From: Magnetovibrio sp.
GTDB taxonomy: Bacteria; Pseudomonadota; Alphaproteobacteria; Rhodospirillales; Casp-alpha2
Reading direction: 5' to 3'
DNA: 64,000 nucleotides
NCBI GenBank assembly: GCA_002722175.1
Contig: PBKU01000050.1
Location: 124,001-188,000, forward strand
Both the position numbers and the translations under genes were made by a program. The notes under the pieces were generated by a model. The model was not told the origin of the DNA and did no database searches. It saw only the letters and a program-made list of their open reading frames with translations. Positions 49,382-58,700 of this stretch are shown here, in pieces; the stretch's first letter is position 1; the number at the start of each line of letters is the position of its first letter.

Positions 49382-51808
49382 ATGAAAACTCATGCACGTG
49401 TCGTTATTATTGGAGGTGGAATGATGGGCGCTGGCCTATTATATCATCTGGCAAAAGAAGGTTGGACAGATGTGGTGTTAGTTGAAAAAGGTGAGCTGAC
49501 GTCTGGTTCAACCTGGCATGCAGCTGGCCAATGCCCAAGTTTCATTGCTGACTACAATATGGCGAAAATCCATCATTATGGTAATGTACTTTACCCTGAA
49601 TTAGAAGATATTACAGGACAGTACGTAAGTTGGCATGGGTGTGGTGGGATACGCTTTGCTTTAAATGATGTAGAGTTAGATTGGTTCCGGCATGTTGAGA
49701 GCATTTCAAAGTCAATAGGGTTTGAAGTTCATATAATTAGCCCGGATGAAGTAAAAAAATATAATCCGTACGTTGATACTAAAGGAGTGGTCGCTGGAGC
49801 TTTAACAATAGGTGACGGCCATGTCGATCCGGCTGGTTGCTGCAACGCTCTCGCTAAAGGGGCTCGTGATTTAGGTGCTACAGTTTATCGTAATAACAGA
49901 GTTTTGGATATTAACCTCAACAAAAATGGTGAGTGGGAGATTTTAACAGAGAAGGGAAGTTTATGTGCCGAGCACGTAGTAAATGCCTCAGGTTGTTATG
50001 CTCGCCAGATATCGAGCATGGTGGGTAGCGATGTCCCTATTACTAATATGGAGCACCACTACCTTGTTACAGAGACAGTTCCTGAATTTGTGGAAGAAGC
50101 CAAAGAGATGCCAGTGATGAGGGACCCATATCCGTCAGCATATTATCGCCAAGAGCAAAACTCCGCGTTGATAGGTATTTATGAAACGCATTCTGGATCG
50201 GAAGCATGGTCATATCGGGGAGGTTGGCCGGAATGGGGGTCGGAAAACGAGCTCTTTGACCCTGATTTTGAGCGAATTGCGCCATATGTTGAGAGAGTTA
50301 TGGAACGAATGCCAATTTGGGCTAATACAGGAATTAAGCGTATTGTCCACGGTGCGATACCACATACACCGGACGCCAATCCACTTGTAGGCCCGGCAAT
50401 GGGCCTTCGGAACTTTTGGCAGTGTTGTGGATCTGCCATCGGTATTGCTCAAGGGGCTGGGTGCGGAAAATATCTGGCCCAATGGATGGTTCATGGAGAT
50501 GCTGAAATTAACATGTCTGGTTTAGACCCTCGTCGATATTGTGGGATGACCGACGAGAAATGGGTTCGCAAAAAGTCATACCAGGATTACACCCATATGT
50601 ATAAATTGCATTTACCGGGAGAGGAAAGGTCTGCTGGTCGAGGTGTTAGAGTCTCTAGTTTGTTCTCGAAATTAGAGAAAAAAGGCGCTGTTTATGGTGA
50701 AACAGCTGCATGGGAGCGACCAAAATGGTTTTCTTTAGATGGCAGTCAAGAAAACCCTTCCTTTCATCATAACAACGTTTTTCAAGTGGTAGCAGCCGAA
50801 TGCACCGCAGTACGTGAACGAGTTGGTATATTAGATCTTTCAAGCTTTGCGAAATTTTTAGTAAGTGGACCCAATGCATCAACGTTTTTAGACCGCATTA
50901 TACCTAACACAATTCCAAGGCAGGTTGGTGGGATTATCCTTACCCATTTGCTAGGAAACAATGGAATGATTCGCGGTGAAGTTACCTTGTCGCGGGTTGA
51001 GGAGAATACGTTTTTCCTTTTATCTGGGGCATCAGCTCAACATCGTGATTTTGACCACATTGCAATGGCTGTAAAAAAGGATGAAAGTGTAACAGTAATT
51101 GATGTTACTGATGACAAAGGCGCTTTAGTGTTGGCAGGACCCTATTCTCGAGATGTGCTTTCCAGGGTGACAAAATCTGACCTCAGCAATGAAAAATTTA
51201 AATGGTTGACCTGCCAAGAGATTGAGATTTCTGGGATGCAGGTTTTAGCCCTTCGGATTAACTATCTAGGTGAGCTTGGGTGGGAACTACATTGTTCTAT
51301 GAGTGACCTGCCTGAACTTTACGATGTATTGTGTTCAGCAGGAAGCAGGTTTCAAATAGCGGATGTTGGTCTTTATGCATTGAACTCATTGAGACTAGAG
51401 AAAGGATATAAAGGGTGGGGGACTGAGCTCACTAACGAAATTTCTTTAATTGAAGCTGGTATGGAGCGGTTTATTAAGTGGAATAAAGGTGACTTTGTGG
51501 GTAGATGCAAGACGTTGGAAAAGAAGAAAAGTGGAGTTACGGGGAAAATTGTTTATTGTGAACTCGAAAAGGGCGATTGCGATGTAAGCGGAGGTGAAGT
51601 TATTAGGTTGGGGTCACGCGTGATAGGGGTCGCAACTTCTGGGGGGTATGGTCACTATACAAAGAAAAGTTTATTTTTTTCTTATGTCGATAATGAGTTC
51701 TCAAGTGTTGGGACTGCTTTTGAAGTTAATGTATTAGGTGCATACCGTCAGGCTACTGTATTGAGCGACGCTGTTTGGGACCCTGAAAACAACCGGCTTT
51801 CCAAATAG
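49382..51808 (+). CDS. FAD-dependent oxidoreductase/GcvT fusion, dimethylglycine/sarcosine dehydrogenase-like
   Basis: An 808-residue protein of the DMGDH family. Residues about 1-365 are the DAO-type FAD domain (VVIIGGGMMGAGLLYHL; TSGSTWHAAGQ, whose His is the covalent flavin site in DMGDH), about 370-430 the FAD-dependent oxidoreductase central domain, about 435-710 a GcvT folate-binding domain (REGVGILDLSSF-like RERVGILDLSSF), and the remainder GcvT C-terminal. Such enzymes oxidise an N-methyl group and pass it to tetrahydrofolate. With the MttB-family gene just upstream it probably works on a methylated amine. Confidence 0.9.
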   Translation: MKTHARVVIIGGGMMGAGLLYHLAKEGWTDVVLVEKGELTSGSTWHAAGQCPSFIADYNMAKIHHYGNVLYPELEDITGQYVSWHGCGGIRFALNDVELDWFRHVESISKSIGFEVHIISPDEVKKYNPYVDTKGVVAGALTIGDGHVDPAGCCNALAKGARDLGATVYRNNRVLDINLNKNGEWEILTEKGSLCAEHVVNASGCYARQISSMVGSDVPITNMEHHYLVTETVPEFVEEAKEMPVMRDPYPSAYYRQEQNSALIGIYETHSGSEAWSYRGGWPEWGSENELFDPDFERIAPYVERVMERMPIWANTGIKRIVHGAIPHTPDANPLVGPAMGLRNFWQCCGSAIGIAQGAGCGKYLAQWMVHGDAEINMSGLDPRRYCGMTDEKWVRKKSYQDYTHMYKLHLPGEERSAGRGVRVSSLFSKLEKKGAVYGETAAWERPKWFSLDGSQENPSFHHNNVFQVVAAECTAVRERVGILDLSSFAKFLVSGPNASTFLDRIIPNTIPRQVGGIILTHLLGNNGMIRGEVTLSRVEENTFFLLSGASAQHRDFDHIAMAVKKDESVTVIDVTDDKGALVLAGPYSRDVLSRVTKSDLSNEKFKWLTCQEIEISGMQVLALRINYLGELGWELHCSMSDLPELYDVLCSAGSRFQIADVGLYALNSLRLEKGYKGWGTELTNEISLIEAGMERFIKWNKGDFVGRCKTLEKKKSGVTGKIVYCELEKGDCDVSGGEVIRLGSRVIGVATSGGYGHYTKKSLFFSYVDNEFSSVGTAFEVNVLGAYRQATVLSDAVWDPENNRLSK

Positions 51809-51910
51809 TTTTTCGTATATTATTAGTAGACAGAAAGTTAAGTGCCCGAGAGTGAGAGGCTTGAGATGGGTTTCTCTCCTCACTGCAGGGTGTAATCGCA
51901 GGAATCATTT

Positions 51911-52576
51911 TTGCTTAGCATCATTATTCCAACTTTGAATTGTCGCAGCGATTTGACCCAGTTACTCGCCACTCTGTCTCATTGCTCTTTGCTACATGAA
52001 ATTATTATTTCGGACGGGGGGTCAAATGATTCTCTGAGCGAAGTTGTTGGGGGGGCTCGTCTTATAATGGGAAAGGCGAATCGAGGTGAGCAGTTGGCCG
52101 CCGGTGCATCTAAAGCAATGGGTGCTTGGTTTTTGTTTCTTCATTGTGATTCAAAGTTACAGTCAGGATGGGAGTATATTGTTAAAAAATTTATGTTAGA
52201 TCATAATAATCGATACCGAGCCGGTTATTTTAGCCTTATTTTTGACGATAGTTCGCAAAGTGCTCGTTGGGTTGAACAATTTGTTGGGTGGAGGTTAAAG
52301 ACGTTAGGGCTGCCGTACGGCGACCAGGGACTTCTAATAAACCGGGCTTATTATGAATACCTGGGTGGTTTTAAGAATATTCCTCTGATGGAGGATGTTG
52401 ATATTGTTCGGAGAATTGGGCGGCAGCGGTTAATGCCCTTGGCAAGTGCCGTCATTACCTCGGCAAAACGTTATCATTGTGATGGTTGGTTGCGTCGTTC
52501 TTTAAAAAATCTGTTATGTCTTACGCTTTATTTTTTAGGAGTTTCACCAGATCTATTAGATAAAATATATAGGTAA
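51911..52576 (+). CDS. TIGR04283-type glycosyltransferase ('arsenosugar biosynthesis' family)
   Basis: A 221-residue GT-A fold enzyme: LSIIIPTLNC at the start, ISDGGSNDS, then FLHCDSKL (DxD-like metal site) and GLPYGDQGLLINRAYYEYLGGF. This matches the family NCBI names TIGR04283, seen in arsenosugar clusters but also outside them. No arsenite methyltransferase (ArsM) or radical SAM arsenosugar gene is present here, so an arsenic role is only family-level. The start is TTG with AGGA upstream. It is 17 bases before a partner of the TIGR04282 family. Confidence 0.85.
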   Translation: MLSIIIPTLNCRSDLTQLLATLSHCSLLHEIIISDGGSNDSLSEVVGGARLIMGKANRGEQLAAGASKAMGAWFLFLHCDSKLQSGWEYIVKKFMLDHNNRYRAGYFSLIFDDSSQSARWVEQFVGWRLKTLGLPYGDQGLLINRAYYEYLGGFKNIPLMEDVDIVRRIGRQRLMPLASAVITSAKRYHCDGWLRRSLKNLLCLTLYFLGVSPDLLDKIYR

Positions 52577-52595
52577 ATTGGTTCAATAAAGCTTG

Positions 52596-53222
52596 ATGGA
52601 AAAAAACCATTTAGTAATTTTAGCAAAAAAACCCCGTCTTGGTTATGTTAAGAGACGTTTGGCGCAAGATATTGGTAAAGTTAGAGCACTCAATTTTTAC
52701 CGCACGAACCTTTTTAGTCTAGTTCGGCGTATGAAGCGGGACAACCGTTGGTGCACTTGGCTCGCAATTACTCCCAACTCTGCCCTCAAAGTTGATAGTT
52801 GCTGGCCAAAACATGTACGACGTATTAGTCAAGGCGGTGGAGATTTAGGGGAGAGAATGAGTGGACTGGTAAGAAAGCTTCCAGTTGGGAAAATAATAAT
52901 TATTGGTTCCGATATTCCCGAGATAACGGCTGATCTGATCTCAAGAGGCTTTAGATCCCTTAGCCAAGCGAATCTCATTTTTGGCCCAGCTAGAGATGGT
53001 GGATATTGGCTTATTGGTTTTGATAATAGATCAAGAAAGCTTCAAGTGTTCTCAAATGTACGGTGGTCAACATCTCATGCTCTAGGTGATACTGTTTACA
53101 ATATTCCCCCTTGTGCTCGCGTTGCGTATCTTCCTAAATTGGATGACATCGATACCGGTGTTAGTTTCGATTTGTGGAGACGGCGTATTGCAGTGCATTA
53201 CAACAGACTTAGTTGTTGGTGA
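52596..53222 (+). CDS. TIGR04282-type (DUF2064) glycosyltransferase
   Basis: A 208-residue nucleotidyl/glycosyl transferase-like protein. The N-terminus LVILAKKPRLGYVKRRLAQDIG is typical of the family (compare GxxKTRLA), and GGDLGERM, IIIGSDIPEIT, FGPARDGGYWLIG and the late RVAYLPKLDDIDT follow. It pairs with the TIGR04283 gene just upstream, as in many Proteobacteria; the two probably act on one product. A TTG at 52593 is the codon before the ATG chosen. Confidence 0.87.
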   Translation: MEKNHLVILAKKPRLGYVKRRLAQDIGKVRALNFYRTNLFSLVRRMKRDNRWCTWLAITPNSALKVDSCWPKHVRRISQGGGDLGERMSGLVRKLPVGKIIIIGSDIPEITADLISRGFRSLSQANLIFGPARDGGYWLIGFDNRSRKLQVFSNVRWSTSHALGDTVYNIPPCARVAYLPKLDDIDTGVSFDLWRRRIAVHYNRLSCW

Positions 53223-53261
53223 ATTTGGCATCAGAATTCTTTGAAGTGAGGAATTAACGGT

Positions 53262-53921
53262 TTACTTATTGTTCTGATCTGCTCCGTGGTTTAAGAAATT
53301 TCTCCAGGCAGGCCAGTCCCTGACTTTTTTGGCAATTAGCGTATATCCTGAGGCACGTGGGTGGACACCATCATTCTTTCTAAAATAAGTCAACCATCTG
53401 ACGTCAGTTAAGAGAGGAGTGCAAATATCAAGGTATGGAACACCTAGAGTCCTCGCGATTTTTCTATAATTTCTACTTAGTTCGGCGATACGTTGTGATG
53501 AAAAGTATCGATCGCGACCGGGCAGAGACGCAAAGGGCATATCTTCATCATTAACGGGTGGAGGGCTAATCCACAATGTAGGAAGCCATCCTCTTGCTTC
53601 AGCAACAATATCTCGTGCATTAACAATTGATTGTTCGACTGAAACACGAAGTTTATTCTCTTCCATAGCAACATCATTAGTTCCAAAGGAAAAAACAATA
53701 CCGCATCTATATTCTCGGGTTAGCCTTGCATTACATTCGGCCCGCCAACGTCTTGCAATAAGTTCTGTGGTATCAGCACGGACCCCTAAATCATAGGCGG
53801 TTATATCATAGCCAGAGTTTTGTTCTAGCTTTGTCAAACGACGAGACCAACCTTGGAATTCGGGGTCGCCCGTCCCATTAGTGAGGCTATCCCCAACAAA
53901 ACAAATTCTAATAGAAGTAAT
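53262..53921 (-). CDS. SGNH/GDSL family hydrolase with ATT as likely start
   Basis: A 219-residue esterase/lipase-like hydrolase. Block I is FVGDSLTNGTG (Ser nucleophile), block III is SFGTNDVA and block V is DGVHPRASGY (Asp and His). Block I lies upstream of any ATG, GTG or TTG: the first usual start codon is the TTG at 53837, which would remove the nucleophile. The best in-frame start is ATT at 53921, with AAAGGGAT about eight bases before it; another ATT is at 53912. It begins 15 bases after the CCA nucleotidyltransferase stop. The substrate is not predictable. Confidence 0.8.
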   Translation of the reverse strand: MTSIRICFVGDSLTNGTGDPEFQGWSRRLTKLEQNSGYDITAYDLGVRADTTELIARRWRAECNARLTREYRCGIVFSFGTNDVAMEENKLRVSVEQSIVNARDIVAEARGWLPTLWISPPPVNDEDMPFASLPGRDRYFSSQRIAELSRNYRKIARTLGVPYLDICTPLLTDVRWLTYFRKNDGVHPRASGYTLIAKKVRDWPAWRNFLNHGADQNNK

Positions 53922-53936
53922 TTGTAGATCCCTTTG

Positions 53937-55229
53937 TTAGTTTGCGACAAGTTTTTCCAAGCGAGTTAAGCACTCACGATGGCTAGCCTTAAAGTCTCCA
54001 TCTTCCCACCAAAGCTTGACAGCATCAAGAAAGGCTCCGACTTCTGGCCCCTCTTCTACGCCGAGGCTTAAGACATCTCGCCCATCAAGAGGAAATTTAA
54101 TCTTTTGCTTTCTAGTTGCTAGTTTAAGCAGTTCAATCAAGCCAGAAACCTGTGTCTCAGAGAGTCTGCTTGTCATTTGAGCTTGCTTTATCCACGCTAT
54201 TATAATTTTATCATACACGTCTTCCAGAGTGAAATCACTCAATGCTTTTAGTACAGTGTTTTTTTGGTCTTTTTTATTGAAAATCGGTATCGAATCACTC
54301 ATCGAATATAGTCGTCTGGTTTGTTGCTTTGATAAACGAAGATTCTTACATACTTTATTGATATCAGTAACGTTGAAATCCATTAACAAGACACCTAATC
54401 GCCTCAAACGGTCTTTCTTTATAAATTTTCCATTAATTTTTATTTTTTCAACTTCAAGCATCAACTGAAGATAATCTACTTTGTATTGTCCATGTAATAT
54501 CTGTTGTAGGATGCTAGCTTTGTTCATCATAGATATTGCACGGATTGGATCTCTTCCATCCAAGATTTTTAAAAACTCATCTCTGATCCTTTCACCTGAA
54601 AGTAGCTTAACTTTTTCTGCGTGTTTACAGCAAGCAATGAAACTATTTTGATCAACCGATTTTCTTCCATAATCAGATAGAAAACGAAAAAATCGAAGAA
54701 TCCGGAGGTGGTCTTCAACTATCCGGGCATTTGGCTCTCCAACAAAACGTACCAAGCCATTTTTTAAGTCTGACAAGCCGTCAAAATAATCGTAGATATC
54801 CCCTTCAGGGGTTAGTGATAAGGCATTAATTGTAAAATCGCGGCGAGCAGCATCTGCAAGCCAGTCATTTGTATATTTTACATTGGCATGACGCCCATTA
54901 GTTTCTTTGTCAATACGAAGGGTGGTTATCTCAAATTTTTTTTCATATGCAAAAGCGGTAATTGTTCCATGTTTAATGCCCGTCCTTACAGTTTTGATTT
55001 TTACTTTTTTGAGCAAGTCGAATGCAATTAGGGGTGGGTCAGTTGTTGCAATATCAATATCGTTTATTGTCCGACCAGCTATAGCATCGCGGACACAGCC
55101 ACCAATAAAACGCACTTGTGCCCCTCTAGCACTAAGAGCATTAATTATTTTTTCAACTGCGGAAGTCTTATACAATAGTTTGGGCGATATTTTCCCCCGA
55201 GGTCTTTTTTGTGTCTCAAAATCAATCAT
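53937..55229 (-). CDS. CCA tRNA nucleotidyltransferase / poly(A) polymerase family
   Basis: A 430-residue class II nucleotidyltransferase that adds or repairs the tRNA 3' CCA (or adds poly(A)). It has RFIGGCVRDAI (about 41-51), the catalytic NDIDIATTDPP, RRDFTINAL, and DGLSDLKNGLVRFVG, then the RNA-binding helical domains with ARIVEDHLRILRFFRF. Sequence alone does not separate the CCA-adding from the poly(A) function. The start overlaps DUF6111 by four bases. Confidence 0.93.
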   Translation of the reverse strand: MIDFETQKRPRGKISPKLLYKTSAVEKIINALSARGAQVRFIGGCVRDAIAGRTINDIDIATTDPPLIAFDLLKKVKIKTVRTGIKHGTITAFAYEKKFEITTLRIDKETNGRHANVKYTNDWLADAARRDFTINALSLTPEGDIYDYFDGLSDLKNGLVRFVGEPNARIVEDHLRILRFFRFLSDYGRKSVDQNSFIACCKHAEKVKLLSGERIRDEFLKILDGRDPIRAISMMNKASILQQILHGQYKVDYLQLMLEVEKIKINGKFIKKDRLRRLGVLLMDFNVTDINKVCKNLRLSKQQTRRLYSMSDSIPIFNKKDQKNTVLKALSDFTLEDVYDKIIIAWIKQAQMTSRLSETQVSGLIELLKLATRKQKIKFPLDGRDVLSLGVEEGPEVGAFLDAVKLWWEDGDFKASHRECLTRLEKLVAN

Positions 55230-55513
55230 TGCATCTTCTTGAACGTTGGCCCAATTATTTTACCATTTTTTAGATGAGGTGATATGTAATCAGTTTTTGT
55301 TGGGTGGACCCCACTTGTAAAAGCAATCGAGACAAGGGTTATTCCCATAAGTATAATGCCACTTAAGAAACACCAAAATAATATATTTTTCTCACTGCAG
55401 GCTAGATTTTTGTCGCTATTCTTTGAGTATTTTTTTCTCCACGAACGCCATGCAAAATAAAGTAAAGTAGGAGCAATTAGTGGTAGAATGTAGGTGAAAA
55501 AGATACGAATCAT
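55226..55513 (-). CDS. DUF6111 family small membrane protein
   Basis: A 95-residue protein with two membrane helices: residues about 3-20 (RIFFTYILPLIAPTLLYF) and about 45-67 (ILFWCFLSGIILMGITLVSIAF), with basic WRSWRKKYSK in between. This matches DUF6111, a small family usually found between the CoA pyrophosphatase and the CCA enzyme in Alphaproteobacteria. The function is unknown. The frame extends upstream into the NUDIX gene, but ATG at 55513 is the family start. It overlaps the next gene by four bases. Confidence 0.82.
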   Translation of the reverse strand: MIRIFFTYILPLIAPTLLYFAWRSWRKKYSKNSDKNLACSEKNILFWCFLSGIILMGITLVSIAFTSGVHPTKTDYISPHLKNGKIIGPTFKKMQ

Positions 55514-55521
55514 TGCAAAAC

Positions 55522-56124
55522 TTATCCTAACAAAGCTTCTCTGAAGTTTTTGATGATGCCAGCTGTTGCACCCCAAATATAGTGCCCGTTATATGTAATC
55601 GCGTGAAATATACGTTGTTCGCCATTATCAGTGTAGCTATGTCGTTTATAATTCTTAAGATCAAGAAAAAAGCTTAATGGTATTTCAAAAATTCTGGCAA
55701 CTTCCTTTGGGTCTGGGACTGCTTCATAACCTGGGTCAACAACTCCCACTATAGGTGCAACAGAAAAACCTGTGCGAGTTAAGTATTGGTCTAAGCGGCC
55801 AACGATTTCAATTTTTGAACGGCTAAGGTTAATTTCTTCCTCACTTTCGCGGAGGGCCGTATCACTCAGATTTTTGTCACATGGTTCAACATGGCCGCCA
55901 GGAAAACTAATTTGACCACCGTGAGTTGATAAATTTTCCGTCCGTTGCGTTAATAGCAAGGTCATTTCATTTGGGTGGTCAATAACGGGAACAAGAACTG
56001 CCGCAGAGATCAGGTTTTTTCCATTTAAAGCTTGGGTAGGATTATAGTCTCCCCTTACAGCCCGTTTTGCGTTCGGAATTTCAAACGAACTGTTTAGTCG
56101 GCTTTTAATATCTTTACGAGTCAC
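55522..56124 (-). CDS. NUDIX hydrolase, CoA pyrophosphatase type
   Basis: A 200-residue NUDIX enzyme, likely splitting CoA to phosphopantetheine and 3',5'-ADP. The UPF0035 motif (LLTQRTENLSTHGGQISFPGG) precedes the Nudix box ending RESEEEIN. The Nudix box glycine/aspartate spacing is as in CoA pyrophosphatases. The frame runs up to 56181 inside DUF1285; GTG at 56124 avoids that overlap and is preferred, though its ribosome site is weak. Confidence 0.88.
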   Translation of the reverse strand: MTRKDIKSRLNSSFEIPNAKRAVRGDYNPTQALNGKNLISAAVLVPVIDHPNEMTLLLTQRTENLSTHGGQISFPGGHVEPCDKNLSDTALRESEEEINLSRSKIEIVGRLDQYLTRTGFSVAPIVGVVDPGYEAVPDPKEVARIFEIPLSFFLDLKNYKRHSYTDNGEQRIFHAITYNGHYIWGATAGIIKNFREALLG

Positions 56125-56140
56125 TTTGGGACACCTGTAT

Positions 56141-56680
56141 CTAGCTAAAACTGAAGTAGGTACCAGAGCTCCATATTCCAAAGGTGATGATACCTCTGTT
56201 TTCCTCTTGTTCTACAAAATCAGTTAATTCATAATATACTGACCGCGAAATTATTGCCTCAGTTCCGTCTTCTTCTACCTGCATGTATGGTTTGCTTTTT
56301 CCCTGCTTTTTTTGAAAATAAATAGGCCTTGCAATGCTTACAGTAATCCATTTACCAACGTTTGTCTGCAATAGAAGTATTTGGTCAGGCCCCTGATTAG
56401 TTAAGCTCATTCTATCTATTGTGAAAGGAGCGTCCTCAACAATAACCTGCGCAATTTCGGATGGAGTGACAAGCCAGTAATTGCCTTTGTAGTCACGGCT
56501 CAGGAATTCTGAAAAAAACTTAATTAATTTTGGGCGCCTAATTAGGCTCCCCCTATAATACCAGGTACCATCGACTGCAATTCTAAAACTACCATCTGGC
56601 AGAAAATTAAGATTCGTTGTATCAGGAATTTCGCTTGAAAATAAATTCTTTGTTGCAATTAAGTCTTTAGACTTTAACAT
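56141..56680 (-). CDS. DUF1285 domain-containing protein
   Basis: A 179-residue protein of the DUF1285 family, a conserved alphaproteobacterial and wider group without known function. Visible conserved parts are LPDGSFRIAVDGTWYYRGSLI, RDYKGNYWLVTPSE (aromatic-rich), and ITVSIARPIYFQ. ATG at 56680 follows AGGAAG seven bases away and is chosen; the longer frame to 56884 would run into the divergent moxR gene. It is followed by the NUDIX gene, the usual neighbour. Confidence 0.85.
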   Translation of the reverse strand: MLKSKDLIATKNLFSSEIPDTTNLNFLPDGSFRIAVDGTWYYRGSLIRRPKLIKFFSEFLSRDYKGNYWLVTPSEIAQVIVEDAPFTIDRMSLTNQGPDQILLLQTNVGKWITVSIARPIYFQKKQGKSKPYMQVEEDGTEAIISRSVYYELTDFVEQEENRGIITFGIWSSGTYFSFS

Positions 56681-56752
56681 TTTCGGTCTTCCTAGAAGTG
56701 GGTAAATATACTTACGGGAAAATATCATTTTAAAGGTTTGGGAGGAAAGAAA

Positions 56753-57775
56753 TTGATACTTACTTCTTTTCAAAAAGAGGATGAAGAGGGTTTTAATGCA
56801 GAAAATTCTGTTAAAAAAGTCGAAGCCCTTACTGAAGATATGAAGCGGGTCCATAAAACTATTTCTTCGGTTATTCTTGGTCAAGAAGAAGTAGTTGAAG
56901 AAACGATCATAACCCTTTTATCGGGTGGACACCTATTACTAGTAGGAGTGCCAGGCCTTGGTAAGACGAGGCTTGTGGAGACGTTAGGCAAGGTATTGGG
57001 ACTTCAAGAAAAACGCATACAGTTTACCCCAGATTTAATGCCTGGTGATATTTTAGGGTCGGAAGTATTAGAAGAGTCAGAACGTGGCAAACGGTCATTC
57101 CGGTTTATTCGCGGGCCAATTTTTAGTCAATTGTTGATGGCAGATGAAATAAATCGTGCAAGTCCGAGGACCCAGTCTGCGCTTTTGCAGTCGATGCAGG
57201 AGCACCGCATATCTATTGCTGGGCAATACTATAACTTGCCTGCTCCATTCCACGTATTGGCTACACAAAACCCTTTGGAGCAAGAAGGAACTTATCCATT
57301 GCCAGAGGCGCAGTTAGATAGATTCTTCATGGAGGTTGATATTAGTTATCCAGAGGTTTGGGCGGAAAAAAAGATGTTGGTTGATACTACCGGTTCATCG
57401 ACAACAACTATTAAACCGATAATTGAGGCAGAAGGTTTAATGGAAGCGCAAAGGGCTGTGCGCAGCATGCCGGTTGGTGAAAAGGTTGCAGATGCAATCC
57501 TTAAAGTTGTTCGTGCCGGGAGACCTCAGACTTCAAAATTACAAGAGGTTCAGGACAACGTTTATTGGGGGCCGGGACCAAGAGCGTCGCAGGCGTTAAT
57601 GCTTGGCGTCCGGGCGCGTGCATTAGTGCAAGGACGATTGGCACCAAACATCGAAGATGTCATTAAGCTCGTGCACCCGGTGCTTCGCCACCGAATGGCA
57701 CTTTCCTTTTCTGCACGTGCCGAGGGGATGTCTATGTCCAGGCTTATAGATCGCCTCATTGACGTAATTAGTTAG
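56753..57775 (+). CDS. MoxR family AAA+ ATPase
   Basis: A 340-residue AAA+ chaperone-like ATPase. Walker A is GVPGLGKTR (about residue 70), Walker B LLMADEINRASPRTQSALLQSMQE, sensor 1 LATQNPLEQEGTYPLPEAQLDRF, all strongly MoxR. MoxR proteins act with VWA-domain proteins to load metals or assemble complexes. The start is TTG at 56753, eight bases after GGAGG; a TTG at 56738 lies before that ribosome site. It heads a four-gene operon (DUF58, BatA/DUF4159, VWA-like). Confidence 0.94.
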   Translation: MILTSFQKEDEEGFNAENSVKKVEALTEDMKRVHKTISSVILGQEEVVEETIITLLSGGHLLLVGVPGLGKTRLVETLGKVLGLQEKRIQFTPDLMPGDILGSEVLEESERGKRSFRFIRGPIFSQLLMADEINRASPRTQSALLQSMQEHRISIAGQYYNLPAPFHVLATQNPLEQEGTYPLPEAQLDRFFMEVDISYPEVWAEKKMLVDTTGSSTTTIKPIIEAEGLMEAQRAVRSMPVGEKVADAILKVVRAGRPQTSKLQEVQDNVYWGPGPRASQALMLGVRARALVQGRLAPNIEDVIKLVHPVLRHRMALSFSARAEGMSMSRLIDRLIDVIS

Positions 57776-57788
57776 GAACCCAATTAAT

Positions 57789-58685
57789 TTGAAAAGTTTT
57801 TCAACCAGTTGGAAAAAGGCATACAAAGAGGCAGCGAAAACAGCAGCTGGTTTTTCCCCCTTGTTAGTTGCTGCAGAGCGGGTTGCTTCGACTGTTTCCC
57901 AGGGAATTCATGGTCGCCGCAGACTTGGTCAAGGTGATGCGTTTTGGCAGTTTCGGCATTACCACAACGGTGATTCAATATCTTCGATCGATTGGCGGCA
58001 ATCAGCACGTACGGATTCTATTTTCGTCCGTGAGAAGGAGTGGAATTTGGCTCAAAGCATCTGGTTATGGGGCGATCACTCCCCTTCAATGCAATACAAT
58101 TCGTCTGATAAATTACCAACCAAGCAGGAGCGTACAGACCTTCTTACACTTGCTTTAGCATCTTTATTGAATCGAGCTGGAGAAAGAATAGCCATATTAG
58201 GCGCAGGCTTGGAGCCAGAATCAGGTAGAGCGGCTTTAATAAAAATGTGCGCCGTATTGGAAAGTCGTAAAGAAACAGGGGAAAATGTTCCAGTATTTGA
58301 GCTTTTGCCTCGTCACGCACATGTTGTATTAATAAGCGATTTCCTTTCTGATCTCAAAAATATTAAATTAACAATAAGAGCCTTTTCTAGGATTGGTGTG
58401 ATAGGCCATCTTCTTCAAGTGATTGATCCTGCAGAAGAAAACTTACCATTTAAAGGGAGGGTTGAGTTTGAAGGACTGGAGGAGGGGGAAGGCACAGCAC
58501 TAGTATTGGACGTTGAAGATATAAAAGAACAGTATTTAAAAAGGTTAGAGGTGCATCGACGTGCCTTAAGTAGTATTTGCAGACGAGCAGGATGGACTTT
58601 TAATGTCCATTGCACTGGCAGTGACGCTGAGCGTGGATTAGCGATGCTGTGTTCTTCTCTAGGGAATTTAGGCAACTTGCGCTAA
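57789..58685 (+). CDS. DUF58 domain-containing protein
   Basis: A 298-residue protein with the DUF58 signature (FRHYHNGDSISSIDWRQSAR at about residues 55-74) followed by a VWA-like region starting WGDHSPSM, a MIDAS-type DxSxS variant (Asp-His-Ser-Pro-Ser). DUF58 proteins pair with MoxR ATPases everywhere and are thought to be its partners. The start is TTG, ten bases after AGGAA. It is 13 bases after moxR. Confidence 0.9.
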   Translation: MKSFSTSWKKAYKEAAKTAAGFSPLLVAAERVASTVSQGIHGRRRLGQGDAFWQFRHYHNGDSISSIDWRQSARTDSIFVREKEWNLAQSIWLWGDHSPSMQYNSSDKLPTKQERTDLLTLALASLLNRAGERIAILGAGLEPESGRAALIKMCAVLESRKETGENVPVFELLPRHAHVVLISDFLSDLKNIKLTIRAFSRIGVIGHLLQVIDPAEENLPFKGRVEFEGLEEGEGTALVLDVEDIKEQYLKRLEVHRRALSSICRRAGWTFNVHCTGSDAERGLAMLCSSLGNLGNLR

Positions 58686-58700
58686 GTATGAGGTCCAACA

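Noticed and set aside
51851-51884. AGTGAG/CTCACT stem-loop between the GcvT gene and the first glycosyltransferase
   Set aside because: The stem is short, the loop is large and no T tract follows on either strand, so it is not called as a terminator.
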